From the NCBI GenBank assembly GCA_017512705.1, contig JAFWEX010000085.1:1-38201 (forward strand): a DNA stretch of 38,201 bases. The letters are read 5' to 3'. Positions 1 through 7,787 of the stretch are shown here, piece after piece. Under the pieces are notes generated by a model that saw nothing but the letters and a program-made list of their open reading frames with translations, did not search any database and had not been told where the DNA came from. Numbering within the stretch: the stretch's first letter is position 1; the number at the start of each line of letters is the position of its first letter. The DNA comes from Paenibacillus sp. (GTDB lineage: Bacteria > Bacillota > Bacilli > Paenibacillales > Paenibacillaceae). The position numbers and the translations under genes are program-made.

Positions 1-113
1 AGAACATTGTGCAGCTATTATATGGACCAATATCAAAAAGGGGATTACAACCTGTTCATTAGGGGTAAAAGGTGTTAATTACAGGTGATTAAAACCAAAT
101 TCAGGAGGTTACT

Positions 114-1268
114 ATGAATCCAAACAACCCGAGTGATATTGCGATCCTTGGCATGGGAACTGCTCTCCCTGCACATCGAGTAGCTCAGCCAGAAATTACA
201 GGCCTGATTGCTGCTTCATTGCATGATCGACCGGATCTTGCCCGTTTTGCCAAACGCATTTTCAGATCCTGTGGTGTAGAGACAAGATATACCGTAGAAC
301 CGAGCTATCTTGGCCCATTGGAAGAATGTCGTTATATCCCTTCGGGTGAACAGTCTGATATCCCGACGACGCGGGAGAGAATGGATACATATCAGCGGGA
401 AGCGCTGCCTCTGGCGATTCAAGCAGCCGAGGAAGCGATGCGTGACGCGCAGATCTCACCTGAGGCGATTACACACTTGATAACGGTCAGTTGTACCGGG
501 CAGTATTTGCCAGGACTTGATGTACAGTTGATACAACAAATGGGGCTATCTGCTCGTGTTAATCGCTTGCCGCTCATCTTTCAGGGCTGCGCAGCTGGGT
601 TAAAAGCAATCCAGATGGCACGTGATGTCGTGCAAGGTGCTCCAAGCTCACAAGTGTTGATCGTATGCGTGGAACTATGCACACTTCATTTCCAGCCTGT
701 GCAGGATCGGGAGGCGCTGTTTGCGGCATCGTTCTTTGGAGATGCAGCTTCTGCATCCATCGTGGGCATGCCTGAAATCGGGCATAGAGACTACTTGAGT
801 CTAGGGACCGGCTATTCAGTACTGCTGCCGGATTCGACAGCGGATATGACGTGGAAAGTAGCCGATTATGGATATGATCTGTATCTATCTCCCCGAATTC
901 CGAAGCTGCTGGGGGTACATCTGGAAGAAGAGCTCGGTTTATTGTTGAATAATGAAGCGCCTCCTGAACTATGGGCGATACACCCTGGCGGGCGAGGTAT
1001 TGTTGATTCTGTCCAGGAAGTCATGCACTTGAGACCAGAGCAAACGAAATACAGCAGGGATATTTTAAGAGATTATGGCAATCTGTCATCCAATACGATT
1101 TTGTTTGTGCTTCAGGCGATGCGTGAGGACATGAAAATGCGAGAAGAGCTGTCTACGAAAGGTGTAGCAATGGCTTTTGGTCCCGGACTTACCGCTGAAT
1201 TAATGAAATTCACTTATGTCCCGGCTGTCACATCGGTGATGGAGGAGCAGGATCATGTCCTTCTTTAG
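114..1268 (+). CDS. Type III polyketide synthase (chalcone/stilbene synthase-like)
   Basis: The 384-residue protein has the thiolase-fold type III polyketide synthase layout. The Cys-His-Asn catalytic triad is visible: C159 in QGCAAG, H290 in AIHPGGRG and N323 in YGNLSSN. The family condenses an acyl-CoA starter with malonyl-CoA units to give alkylpyrones or alkylresorcinols; Bacillus BpsA (BcsA) is the closest characterised type I recall. The length matches the family, and AGGAGG sits 7 bases before the ATG. It is the first gene of a three-gene operon: the methyltransferase start overlaps its last codons by 14 bases. The order synthase, methyltransferase, FAD enzyme parallels the srsABC phenolic-lipid operon of Streptomyces griseus, so a methylated and oxidised phenolic lipid or pyrone is the inferred product. 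Family assignment is firm; starter unit and ring product cannot be read from sequence. Confidence 0.93.
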   Translation: MNPNNPSDIAILGMGTALPAHRVAQPEITGLIAASLHDRPDLARFAKRIFRSCGVETRYTVEPSYLGPLEECRYIPSGEQSDIPTTRERMDTYQREALPLAIQAAEEAMRDAQISPEAITHLITVSCTGQYLPGLDVQLIQQMGLSARVNRLPLIFQGCAAGLKAIQMARDVVQGAPSSQVLIVCVELCTLHFQPVQDREALFAASFFGDAASASIVGMPEIGHRDYLSLGTGYSVLLPDSTADMTWKVADYGYDLYLSPRIPKLLGVHLEEELGLLLNNEAPPELWAIHPGGRGIVDSVQEVMHLRPEQTKYSRDILRDYGNLSSNTILFVLQAMREDMKMREELSTKGVAMAFGPGLTAELMKFTYVPAVTSVMEEQDHVLL

Positions 1269-1983
1269 AAGATTAGGATTTCGTGCCAAGGAAGATGAAT
1301 TAATGGATGACTTCTCGATGGGTGGAGAGGAATTGCGTGAAGCACTTCGGCACTTGCGAAGGTTGAATAAAATTTTTGCTGCGCCTGGCCCGACTGTGTC
1401 TGGTGTAGAGAAGTTATGGAACTCAATGGGCCGCCCCGGTAGGCTGACCATTCTGGATGTTGGTGCAGGTTCGGGAGATGTGAATCATAAGCTGTTGCAA
1501 TGGGCGAAGAAACAAGGAATTGATATGCAAATTACGCTGGTCGATCTGACGGAAGAAGCTTGTGAAGAGGCCAGACAGCTATTCCAAGACGAACCGCGTG
1601 TTCGAGTACAATGTTCCGATCTAACCGCACTGCCAGATGCTGTGGCAGATATTGTGACAGGATCGCAGTTTATCCATCACTTCGAAGGAGATCAGCTTGT
1701 CGACATGGTTAACCATATGCTGCGGGCTTCCCGATATGGGGTAGTCATTAACGATATTCACCGTCACACCGTGTCTTATAAGGCGGTATGGATTACGACT
1801 AGACTCATTTCGCGTAACCGTTACATTCGTCATGATGGGCCGTTGTCTGTAGCGAAGGGGTTCACAGATCAAGATTGGCAGGAGCTCAAACAGCGATTGA
1901 ATCACGACACGATGACCTATGAGTGGAGACCATTATTCCGCTATTCTGTGGTGATTCCTCACAAGAGAGGTGTAATATCGTGA
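1255..1983 (+). CDS. Class I SAM-dependent methyltransferase of the polyketide operon
   Basis: A 242-residue class I methyltransferase. SAM motif I is visible as ILDVGAGSG around residues 66-74, followed by the acidic post-motif strand ITLVDLTEE. It starts inside the end of the polyketide synthase gene (14-base overlap) with GGAGGAG upstream, and its TGA overlaps the GTG of the next gene, so all three are probably translationally coupled. By position it should methylate the polyketide product, as SrsB does for alkylresorcinols; that is inference. In Bacillus subtilis the partner of BpsA is instead a membrane isoprenylcysteine-type methyltransferase (BpsB), so this operon uses a different enzyme class. 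No membrane segment is evident. Confidence 0.85.
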   Translation: MSFFRRLGFRAKEDELMDDFSMGGEELREALRHLRRLNKIFAAPGPTVSGVEKLWNSMGRPGRLTILDVGAGSGDVNHKLLQWAKKQGIDMQITLVDLTEEACEEARQLFQDEPRVRVQCSDLTALPDAVADIVTGSQFIHHFEGDQLVDMVNHMLRASRYGVVINDIHRHTVSYKAVWITTRLISRNRYIRHDGPLSVAKGFTDQDWQELKQRLNHDTMTYEWRPLFRYSVVIPHKRGVIS

Positions 1984-3119
1984 CGAAACAAGTAGATGTA
2001 ATTATCATCGGGGCAGGCATAGCGGGCAGCAGTAGTGCAATCGAACTGGCTCGGCAGGGACATCGTACGCTGTTACTGGATCGGCAGCAGTTTCCGCGTC
2101 ATAAAACATGTGGAGAGTTCATGTCACCTGAGACGAAGGAAATGCTAGAACATCTGAGCATTCATCTGCTAGAGATGGAGAAGATGCCTAGCAGTATGGA
2201 TCATGCGAGAATTACGATGCCAGATGGCGGAGAGATTGAAGCACCTTTGCCTGGGTTCGCATACGGGATCAGTCGTTACGAGCTGGATCAAAAGTTGCAT
2301 CAGCAAGCGCGTGTAGCTGGAGCCGAAATTATGACGAAAGCGACCATTATATCTATCCAGCAGCTTGAGAATCGGGATTATGAAGTTGAGGTCAAGCAGG
2401 GCAACGAGCGTATATGTTACCAAGCCAAAGCCGTCATCGGGGCGCACGGTAGTAAAAAGCTGCGAGGAACCAGCAGCGAGGAAGGGCTTCGAGATAAGAC
2501 TATATATGTCGGTGTGAAATCTCATTACAAAGGTATCGACATACCGGCCAGGGTGGAGTTATATTTTTGCGATGGCGGTTATGTTGGAATCTCCCCGATT
2601 GAGAATGAAACGGTTAATGTTGCGGCGCTATTAACTCTGGATTCCGTGCAGGGAAGCGGCAAGTCGGTGACGGAAATTTTGCAGGCAGCAGCCATGAGCA
2701 ACCCAAATCTTGCGGTTCGTATAGCAGAAGGTGAGGCTGTTGAGGGAACCCAAGTATCAGTTGCACCGCTACATCTTTCCAATCTTCCAGAGCCTTGGTC
2801 TGACTATCCGCATATTGGAGACGCGATGATGGTGATTCCGCCCCTATGTGGAGATGGGATGAGCATTGCACTACGCTCTTCAATCCTCTGCGCGCGATGG
2901 ACAGACGTCTACCTTAAGGGTGAGATTGACTATGCTACTTGGCAAAGTGAGTACACGCTCGAGGCTCATCGTGAGTTTGCCCAGTTACTGCGAAGAGCGA
3001 GGACCATTCAAAATCTTGCTTTTGCCAAGGCCAACCGTTTCTATCCGGCTCTGGCTCGAATTTTCCCCGGGTTAGCCAACTATGTTGTTAAGGCTACGAG
3101 ACTGACTGAAATGAGATAA
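1980..3119 (+). CDS. FAD-dependent oxidoreductase (geranylgeranyl reductase/monooxygenase-like)
   Basis: A 379-residue flavoprotein. The N-terminal Rossmann motif GAGIAG lies at residues 11-16, with the ribose-binding acidic residue in LLLDRQQFPR and the KTCGEFMSP segment typical of the geranylgeranyl reductase/halogenase-like branch of group A flavoproteins. A second FAD motif is present near GDAMMVIPPLCGDGM. I chose the GTG at 1980 because AGAGAGGTG precedes it at good spacing and it overlaps the upstream TGA in a GTGA junction; an in-frame ATG at 1923 lies inside the methyltransferase gene. It likely hydroxylates, or reduces, the polyketide lipid made by the first gene (SrsC in Streptomyces is an FAD hydroxylase at the same position). 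A strong terminator follows at once. Confidence 0.83.
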   Translation: MTKQVDVIIIGAGIAGSSSAIELARQGHRTLLLDRQQFPRHKTCGEFMSPETKEMLEHLSIHLLEMEKMPSSMDHARITMPDGGEIEAPLPGFAYGISRYELDQKLHQQARVAGAEIMTKATIISIQQLENRDYEVEVKQGNERICYQAKAVIGAHGSKKLRGTSSEEGLRDKTIYVGVKSHYKGIDIPARVELYFCDGGYVGISPIENETVNVAALLTLDSVQGSGKSVTEILQAAAMSNPNLAVRIAEGEAVEGTQVSVAPLHLSNLPEPWSDYPHIGDAMMVIPPLCGDGMSIALRSSILCARWTDVYLKGEIDYATWQSEYTLEAHREFAQLLRRARTIQNLAFAKANRFYPALARIFPGLANYVVKATRLTEMR

Positions 3120-3146
3120 AGCTGCCTGTGGCAGCTTTTTTGTTTT
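3119..3146 (+). terminator. Rho-independent terminator of the polyketide operon
   Basis: An 8-bp perfect stem AAGCTGCC/GGCAGCTT with a 3-base loop is followed by six or more T residues. It begins at the stop codon of the FAD enzyme gene. Confidence 0.9.
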
Positions 3147-3271
3147 GTTTATGGCGGCATGGATATCAAGCTGGCTCCACTGAATATCTTGTTCCTGCAT
3201 CATATTTTTAATCTAACATGTACATACTTTTAGAGAATTAAAATCTATTTTGAAATGAAAGGGTGCTCCAT

Positions 3272-3982
3272 TTGATTGATCATTTCATTATTTTAGTCCG
3301 AAGTATTTCTGCATTTTTACTGCTACTCATCATCACGAGAATACTTGGAAAACAAACATTATCTAATATGAACTTTCATGATTTCGTCACCGCTGTAATA
3401 ATGGGGGCAATCGCTGCGAATTTGGCGTTTAATGAAAAAATGGAAGTGATACATCTCTTGATCTCACTTGTTGTTTTCACCGGGACTTCGTATTTGTTGT
3501 CAAAATGGAATCTAAAGAGCAGAAAAGTACGTTTACTAGCAGAAGGTTCACCTACGGTATTGATCGAAGGTGGCAAAGTACTGGAAGAGAATTTAGGGAA
3601 GAATAAACTGACGTTAGATTCTCTTAACGAAGCACTCAGACAAAAAGATGTTTTTGATATTAATGAAGTTGAATACGCTTTGCTTGAGGTGAATGGTCAA
3701 ATTTCAGTTATGAAGAAAAAACCATTCCGAACTGTAACGATACAAGATATCAGTAAAGAGGATCAACCAAAAGAGCGTTTGCCTATCGAAATGATTATGG
3801 ATGGTCAGCTGTTGAAAGAAAATATACGTTTAAATCACGGTTCTAAGGATCAGTTATTGAAACAGCTCTCGTCTCATCGAAAGCAAGTTAGTGATGTGTT
3901 CTATGCCGTTCTAGGGAGCAATGGTAAGCTGTACATCGATTATTATACGGATCAACTGCAACATCCGATTGACGTAGAATAA
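3272..3982 (+). CDS. DUF421 (YetF-like) membrane protein
   Basis: The protein of about 236 residues has an N-terminal membrane part with three hydrophobic segments (roughly residues 5-20, 35-52 and 57-77) and a soluble C-terminal half containing the DUF421 signatures RLLAEGSPTVLIEGG and LLEVNGQISVMKK. This is the YetF/YrbG/YkjA family found in spore formers; its function is not well established. I chose the TTG at 3272 because AAAGGGTG (3258-3265) sits 6 bases upstream. A GTG at 3263 in the same frame would add three residues but overlaps that ribosome binding site. The gene appears monocistronic, with the polyketide operon terminator upstream and a sigma-A-like promoter for the next gene downstream. 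Confidence 0.85.
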   Translation: MIDHFIILVRSISAFLLLLIITRILGKQTLSNMNFHDFVTAVIMGAIAANLAFNEKMEVIHLLISLVVFTGTSYLLSKWNLKSRKVRLLAEGSPTVLIEGGKVLEENLGKNKLTLDSLNEALRQKDVFDINEVEYALLEVNGQISVMKKKPFRTVTIQDISKEDQPKERLPIEMIMDGQLLKENIRLNHGSKDQLLKQLSSHRKQVSDVFYAVLGSNGKLYIDYYTDQLQHPIDVE

Positions 3983-4043
3983 AATCGTGCAAGAATATAA
4001 ATACAATTTTCAATAGAAATATGTAAACATCGCAATCGTCTCT

Positions 4044-4071
4044 TTGGCAAATCGAAAAATGCTCGTATAAT
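4044..4071 (+). promoter_or_regulatory. Sigma-A-like promoter of the aminotransferase gene
   Basis: TTGGCA at 4044-4049 and a consensus TATAAT at 4066-4071 are separated by 16 bp, upstream of the aminotransferase gene. Confidence 0.65.
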
Positions 4072-4132
4072 AGAATCTAATATATCCATTGTGATAGAAG
4101 TTAGAACAGATGCCGAGAGGATGTTATTGAAG

Positions 4133-5323
4133 ATGAATTATACCTTTTCCAACCGGATTGCATCACTGCAGCCGTCGATTATTCGTGAAATTCTGAAAGC
4201 TTCATCAGGTCAAAATGTAATCCCCTTCTCCGCGGGCAATCCCGCGCCAGAAACATTCCCGATTGAAGCGATTCGTACCTTCACCCAATCCATTCTGGAG
4301 CAAGACCCGGTTACCGCACTGCAATATGGCATCACGGAAGGGTACTTACCTCTTCGCGAAGCTCTTCAGCAGCACCTTAAACAAAATTTTAATACAGGTA
4401 AGCCATCCGACCAGCTCTTTATTGTGTCCGGAGCGCAGCAAGGGATTGAGCTTGCTTGTAAAGTACTCTGTAATGAGGGAGACACGATTATCTGCGAAAG
4501 TCCAAGCTTTATCGGTTCCTTGAATTCCTTCCGGGCTTCGGGTGCGAAGCTTGCAGGAGTACCGATGGAGATGGATGGTATGAATATAGAGAAGCTTGAG
4601 CACGCGCTTCAAACCGAGCCGAACGTCAAAATGATCTATGTCATTCCGAGCTTCCAGAACCCAACCGGTGCTACGACCAGTTTGGAGAAACGCCAAGCGA
4701 TCTATGCGTTGGCGAAAAAGTATGGAGTAATGATTCTGGAGGACAATCCTTATGGCGAACTTCGATTCAGCGGCCAGGATGTGCCTACCATTAAATCCCT
4801 GGATGAAGATGGACTGGTTATCTATGTCGGTTCGTTTTCTAAAATTTTGTCTGCTGGTTTGCGTGTGGGATATGTACAAGCTCCCCATGAAGTCGTGGAG
4901 AAGATGGTTGTCGCTAAACAGGGGGAAGACGTACATACTGCGATGCTTCCGCAGATTCTGGCTCATCGCTTTATGACTGAATATGATTATGCGGGTCATA
5001 TCAATCACATTCGTGAGGTTTATCGGAGAAAGGCTACATTGATGATGGACAAGATGCAGGAACATCTGGGCGACGCTGTGACCTATACTCGTCCTGATGG
5101 CGGATTATTCCTCTGGTGTGATCTGCCTGTTCACGTTCCGATGGTGGAGTATGCCAAGACGGCTGCTACTCAAGGTGTAGCTGTGGTACCGGGGAATGCG
5201 TTCCTCGTGAATGAACAGGACCCTTGCAATGCGATTCGATTGAATTTCTCGACACCATCCGACGAGCAGATCGCCAAAGGTGTGGAAATCCTTGGACAAG
5301 TGTTAAGAAGCTCGTTCTCATAA
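4133..5323 (+). CDS. PLP-dependent class I/II aminotransferase
   Basis: The protein of about 396 residues is a fold-type I aminotransferase. Visible family features are the GNPAPETFP N-terminal segment, YGITEGYLPLREAL, the FQNPTGATTS loop, the DNPYGELRF strand, the PLP lysine at residue 237 in YVGSFSKILSAGLRVGY, and the substrate-carboxylate arginine region NAIRLNFS. These fit the branch containing 2-aminoadipate/branched-chain aminotransferases (LysN, YhxX-like) and the C-terminal domain of MocR regulators; no DNA-binding domain is present here. The ATG at 4133 is preferred, with GAGAGG about 12 bases upstream; in-frame GTG 4091 and ATG 4121 are alternatives. No terminator is visible before the IS element starts 25 bases downstream, so the natural 3' end may have been separated by the insertion. 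Substrate unknown. Confidence 0.85.
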   Translation: MNYTFSNRIASLQPSIIREILKASSGQNVIPFSAGNPAPETFPIEAIRTFTQSILEQDPVTALQYGITEGYLPLREALQQHLKQNFNTGKPSDQLFIVSGAQQGIELACKVLCNEGDTIICESPSFIGSLNSFRASGAKLAGVPMEMDGMNIEKLEHALQTEPNVKMIYVIPSFQNPTGATTSLEKRQAIYALAKKYGVMILEDNPYGELRFSGQDVPTIKSLDEDGLVIYVGSFSKILSAGLRVGYVQAPHEVVEKMVVAKQGEDVHTAMLPQILAHRFMTEYDYAGHINHIREVYRRKATLMMDKMQEHLGDAVTYTRPDGGLFLWCDLPVHVPMVEYAKTAATQGVAVVPGNAFLVNEQDPCNAIRLNFSTPSDEQIAKGVEILGQVLRSSFS

Positions 5324-5409
5324 CAAAAGATAATAAATCAAATGTAAGGGGCTGTCCCATAAGTCATAAAAATGGCTAGGGATCGCCCTGTTTTCCAAAT
5401 TGTAAAACA

Positions 5410-5473
5410 AAAAGAAGCCTTTCCTTGGTAAAATGGAAGTGTCGAGCAACCATTTCTAAGGAGGGCTTCTTTT
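5410..5473 (+). promoter_or_regulatory. Hairpin that pairs with the transposase ribosome binding site
   Basis: AAAAGAAGCC at 5410-5419 pairs perfectly with GGCTTCTTTT at 5464-5473. The stem continues, with small bulges, through TCCTT with AAGGA and ATGG with CCAT, leaving a loop of about 14 bases. The paired strand includes AAGGAGG (5458-5464), the ribosome binding site of the transposase, and reaches its TTG start codon. Confidence 0.7.
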
Positions 5474-7031
5474 GTACATTCAATATACCATGGATCAACT
5501 TTTCTTGCCAATGGATTTGGAGATAGATATCCCCGAAAATCACCTCGTGCGTGTCGTGAATGACGCGGTTAACCGCCTGAGCGACTCCATTTTTAATGCA
5601 GCATATCCTGGCGGGGGACGCCACAGCTATCATCCCAAAATGCTCACCAAAATCATCATCTACGCCTATACCCAGCGCATCTATTCTTCCCGGCAAATTG
5701 CCAAGGCGGTTCGGGAAAATATCATGTTCATGTGGCTCGCCGGGCGGCAGCAGCCAGACTTCTGTACCATTAATCGCTTCCGTTCCGAGCGGATGAAAGA
5801 GGTACTGGAAACCGTGTTTACCCATGTACTGGAGCTGCTGGTTCAGGAGCAATACGTGTCCTTGGATCACTATTTTCTGGACGGAACCAAGCTCGAAGCG
5901 AATGCAAATCGCTACACCTTTGTTTGGAGAAAAGCTGTCGTCAAACACCAGGCCAAGCTGCAAGAAAAAGTACATACCCTGTTTCAAGCCATCGAAGAGG
6001 CGGAAAACGAAGAAGATGCACTCTACACCGGAACCGACTTGCCTGAACTTGGTGAAGCCTCGGCTCTCACGGTGGAAAAGCTGGAGCAAGCCGTCAAGAA
6101 ATTGGAGGAAAAGCTCAGTGAAAAACCGAAGAGCAAAACATTAAAAAAAGCAGTGCGTCAGTTGCGCAAAGACTTCCTGCCACGACTGCAAAAGTATGAG
6201 CATCAGATTCAAACCGCCGGGGAGCGCAACAGTTACAGCAAAACCGATCCAGATGCGACATTTATGCGAATGAAAGAGGATCACATGCGAAATGGTCAAT
6301 TAAAGCCTGGATATAATGTACAGATCGGAACGGAAAATCAGTTTGTTTTGGGCTACAGTGTGCATCAGCGCCCCACGGACAACAAATGTATGAAACCCCA
6401 TCTCAATCATCTGGAAGAGGTGTTTGGCCAACGACCGAAGACCGTCATTGCTGATGCCGGGTATGGAAGTGAAGAAAACTACAGCTATTTGGAAGAACAC
6501 AACATTCAGGCCATTGTCAAATATGGAACATATCACAAGGAGAAGACTCGCGCTTTTCAGCAAGCCATCGGTAAAGTAGACAACTGGAACTACAACGAAA
6601 CGTCAGATACGTGGACCTGTGCGGCTGGACAAACGTTACATTTTCGGTATGAAAGCCGGACGGTGACGGAGAGTGGCTACACGATTCGGACACGTCATTA
6701 TCGAAGTGAGGACTGTAGCCAGTGTCCCTTGAAAGCGACATGCACCAAGGCCCAAGGAGATCGAGAAATTGCAATTAGCCTGAACTACATGCGGCAAAAA
6801 AACGAGATGCGGGAACGCCTGCGTAGTGAGGAAGGATACACGCTGTCCGTTCGGCGCATGATGGAGCCTGAAAGTGTGTTTGGGCAAATGAAAAATAATC
6901 GGGGATTCCGAAGATTCCTGCTTCGTGGCTTGCAAAAAGTAAGCCTGGAGGTCGGGTGGCTTTGCCTTGCCCACAATCTACTCAAAAAAGCCGCAATGAC
7001 GGAAAAACACAAACGGGACAAAGCAGAATGA
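5472..7031 (+). CDS. IS1182-family transposase
   Basis: A 519-residue DDE transposase with no internal stop. The N-terminal DUF772 domain (about residues 10-120) contains YHPKMLTKIIIYAYTQ and the IYSSRQIAKAVREN segment. The three acidic catalytic positions are plausibly D in HYFLDGTKLEANANRY, D in TVIADAGYGSEENY and E in MMEPESVFGQMKNNRGFRRF. A charged coiled-coil insertion lies near residues 155-240, and a cysteine cluster (SEDCSQCPLKATCTK) precedes the C-terminal part. The TTG at 5472 is chosen because AAGGAGG lies 7 bases upstream; an ATG at 5490 would be 25 bases away from it. The ribosome binding site is buried in a hairpin, and the stop codon lies in the loop of a second perfect hairpin, which suggests tight expression control. 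Confidence 0.92.
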   Translation: MYIQYTMDQLFLPMDLEIDIPENHLVRVVNDAVNRLSDSIFNAAYPGGGRHSYHPKMLTKIIIYAYTQRIYSSRQIAKAVRENIMFMWLAGRQQPDFCTINRFRSERMKEVLETVFTHVLELLVQEQYVSLDHYFLDGTKLEANANRYTFVWRKAVVKHQAKLQEKVHTLFQAIEEAENEEDALYTGTDLPELGEASALTVEKLEQAVKKLEEKLSEKPKSKTLKKAVRQLRKDFLPRLQKYEHQIQTAGERNSYSKTDPDATFMRMKEDHMRNGQLKPGYNVQIGTENQFVLGYSVHQRPTDNKCMKPHLNHLEEVFGQRPKTVIADAGYGSEENYSYLEEHNIQAIVKYGTYHKEKTRAFQQAIGKVDNWNYNETSDTWTCAAGQTLHFRYESRTVTESGYTIRTRHYRSEDCSQCPLKATCTKAQGDREIAISLNYMRQKNEMRERLRSEEGYTLSVRRMMEPESVFGQMKNNRGFRRFLLRGLQKVSLEVGWLCLAHNLLKKAAMTEKHKRDKAE

Positions 7032-7051
7032 ATCTCTGCTTTGTCCCGTTT
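7011..7051. terminator. Perfect 17-bp hairpin spanning the transposase stop codon
   Basis: The arms 7011-7027 and 7035-7051 are perfect 17-bp reverse complements with a 7-base loop holding the TGA stop. Only a short T run follows, so it may act as a bidirectional terminator or as an RNA 3'-end stabiliser. Confidence 0.65.
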
Positions 7052-7121
7052 GCACGTATCGGCGTTAGTTCTCTTCACCGATGTGTGTTTATAAGGGCTT
7101 TTGAGACAGCCCCTTTTCTTG

Positions 7122-7151
7122 TAAACCTATAAAGTCTAAACCTATAACGTC
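7122..7151. repeat. Two tandem 15-bp repeats beside the IS right end
   Basis: TAAACCTATAAAGTC at 7122-7136 is followed directly by TAAACCTATAACGTC at 7137-7151 (14 of 15 identical), just outside the IS and before the stop codon of the minus-strand MaoC-like gene. Confidence 0.75.
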
Positions 7152-7158
7152 TGCAGGT

Positions 7159-7605
7159 CTAATTATCAACCAGTGCACTCAACTCTGCCCGAAATACGTT
7201 CTGACCCTTTTGATTATAGGTGCTGAGCAGCACGGTCACCGTACCGTTTCCCGTTCGACGCGGACGAAGCTCGGTGACTTCAGCGACGACGCGAAGCTCA
7301 TCCCCCGGGTAGACAGGTTTCAGGAATTGTATATGATTGATACCTGTTCCAGCGATCATATGGTCACTATAGACACCCACATCGATCCACAGTTTGAATG
7401 AAATGTTCAATGTCTGCATTCCGGATGCGATCAGACCTCCGAAACGTCCTTGTTTCGCTTTCTCCTCGTCGAGATGCATATACTGCGGATCGTATACTTC
7501 GGCAAAACGAATAATGTCTTCCCTAGTTAACACGGCTGACTCAGTTTCGTAACGTTGTCCTATTTTAAATTCGCTAAATCTCATGTCCAACCACTCCGAT
7601 TTCAT
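7159..7605 (-). CDS. MaoC-like (R)-specific hydratase-fold protein
   Basis: A 148-residue single hot-dog domain of the MaoC dehydratase type. The hydratase motif is visible: YDPQYMHLDEEKAKQGRFGG, with D39 and H44 in the catalytic positions, then LIASGMQTL. The end of the fold shows LKPVYPGDELRVVAEV. Such proteins hydrate trans-2-enoyl-CoA, or occur as uncharacterised stand-alone members of lipid or PHA metabolism; the substrate here is unknown. Two starts are possible: ATG at 7605 with AAGGAA 6 bases upstream, or ATG at 7584 (MRFSEFKIG) with GGAGTGG before it, which matches the usual family N-terminus. It is transcribed toward the IS element and divergently from the AraC gene. Confidence 0.85.
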   Translation of the reverse strand: MKSEWLDMRFSEFKIGQRYETESAVLTREDIIRFAEVYDPQYMHLDEEKAKQGRFGGLIASGMQTLNISFKLWIDVGVYSDHMIAGTGINHIQFLKPVYPGDELRVVAEVTELRPRRTGNGTVTVLLSTYNQKGQNVFRAELSALVDN

Positions 7606-7787
7606 TGAATTTCCTTAGCTTATATTAACATGTTTGATCCCATGTCTCTAACGGACAAGAAATACGGATTTGGATGTTTGCTTCCAGATTAGATAGAATA
7701 TGAGAAAAGGAAGAATGCATACTGGCATAAGATATAAAAACATGAGGCAGGCCAGGGCTGTGTGGTAAATATGAGGAGGCGAATCCT

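Larger units (their letters stand above)
5348..7113 (+). mobile_element. IS1182-family insertion sequence
   Basis: An element of about 1.77 kb is bounded by imperfect terminal inverted repeats: GGGGCTGTCCCATAAGTC at 5348-5365, and the complement of GGGGCTGTCTCAAAAGCC at 7096-7113 (15 of 18 match). It carries one transposase gene with an uninterrupted frame. No convincing target-site duplication is visible: TGTAA directly abuts the left end and recurs 6 bases beyond the right end, which is not a clean duplication. The element sits between convergent genes (aminotransferase and MaoC-like), where IS1182 elements often land near terminators. Confidence 0.85.

Noticed and set aside
4346-5065. A 239-codon open frame antisense to the aminotransferase gene
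   Set aside because: It lies entirely opposite a gene with clear aminotransferase motifs, has no ribosome binding site and no recognisable domain, and its Cys/His/Ser-rich make-up is typical of a shadow frame.
5376-6089. A 237-codon open frame antisense to the transposase gene
   Set aside because: It mirrors the codon pattern of the transposase and runs beyond the hairpin; no start signal or family match is evident.
5343-7124. TGTAA on both sides of the IS as a target-site duplication
   Set aside because: The right copy is 6 bases away from the terminal repeat, so it is not a proper duplication at the element ends.
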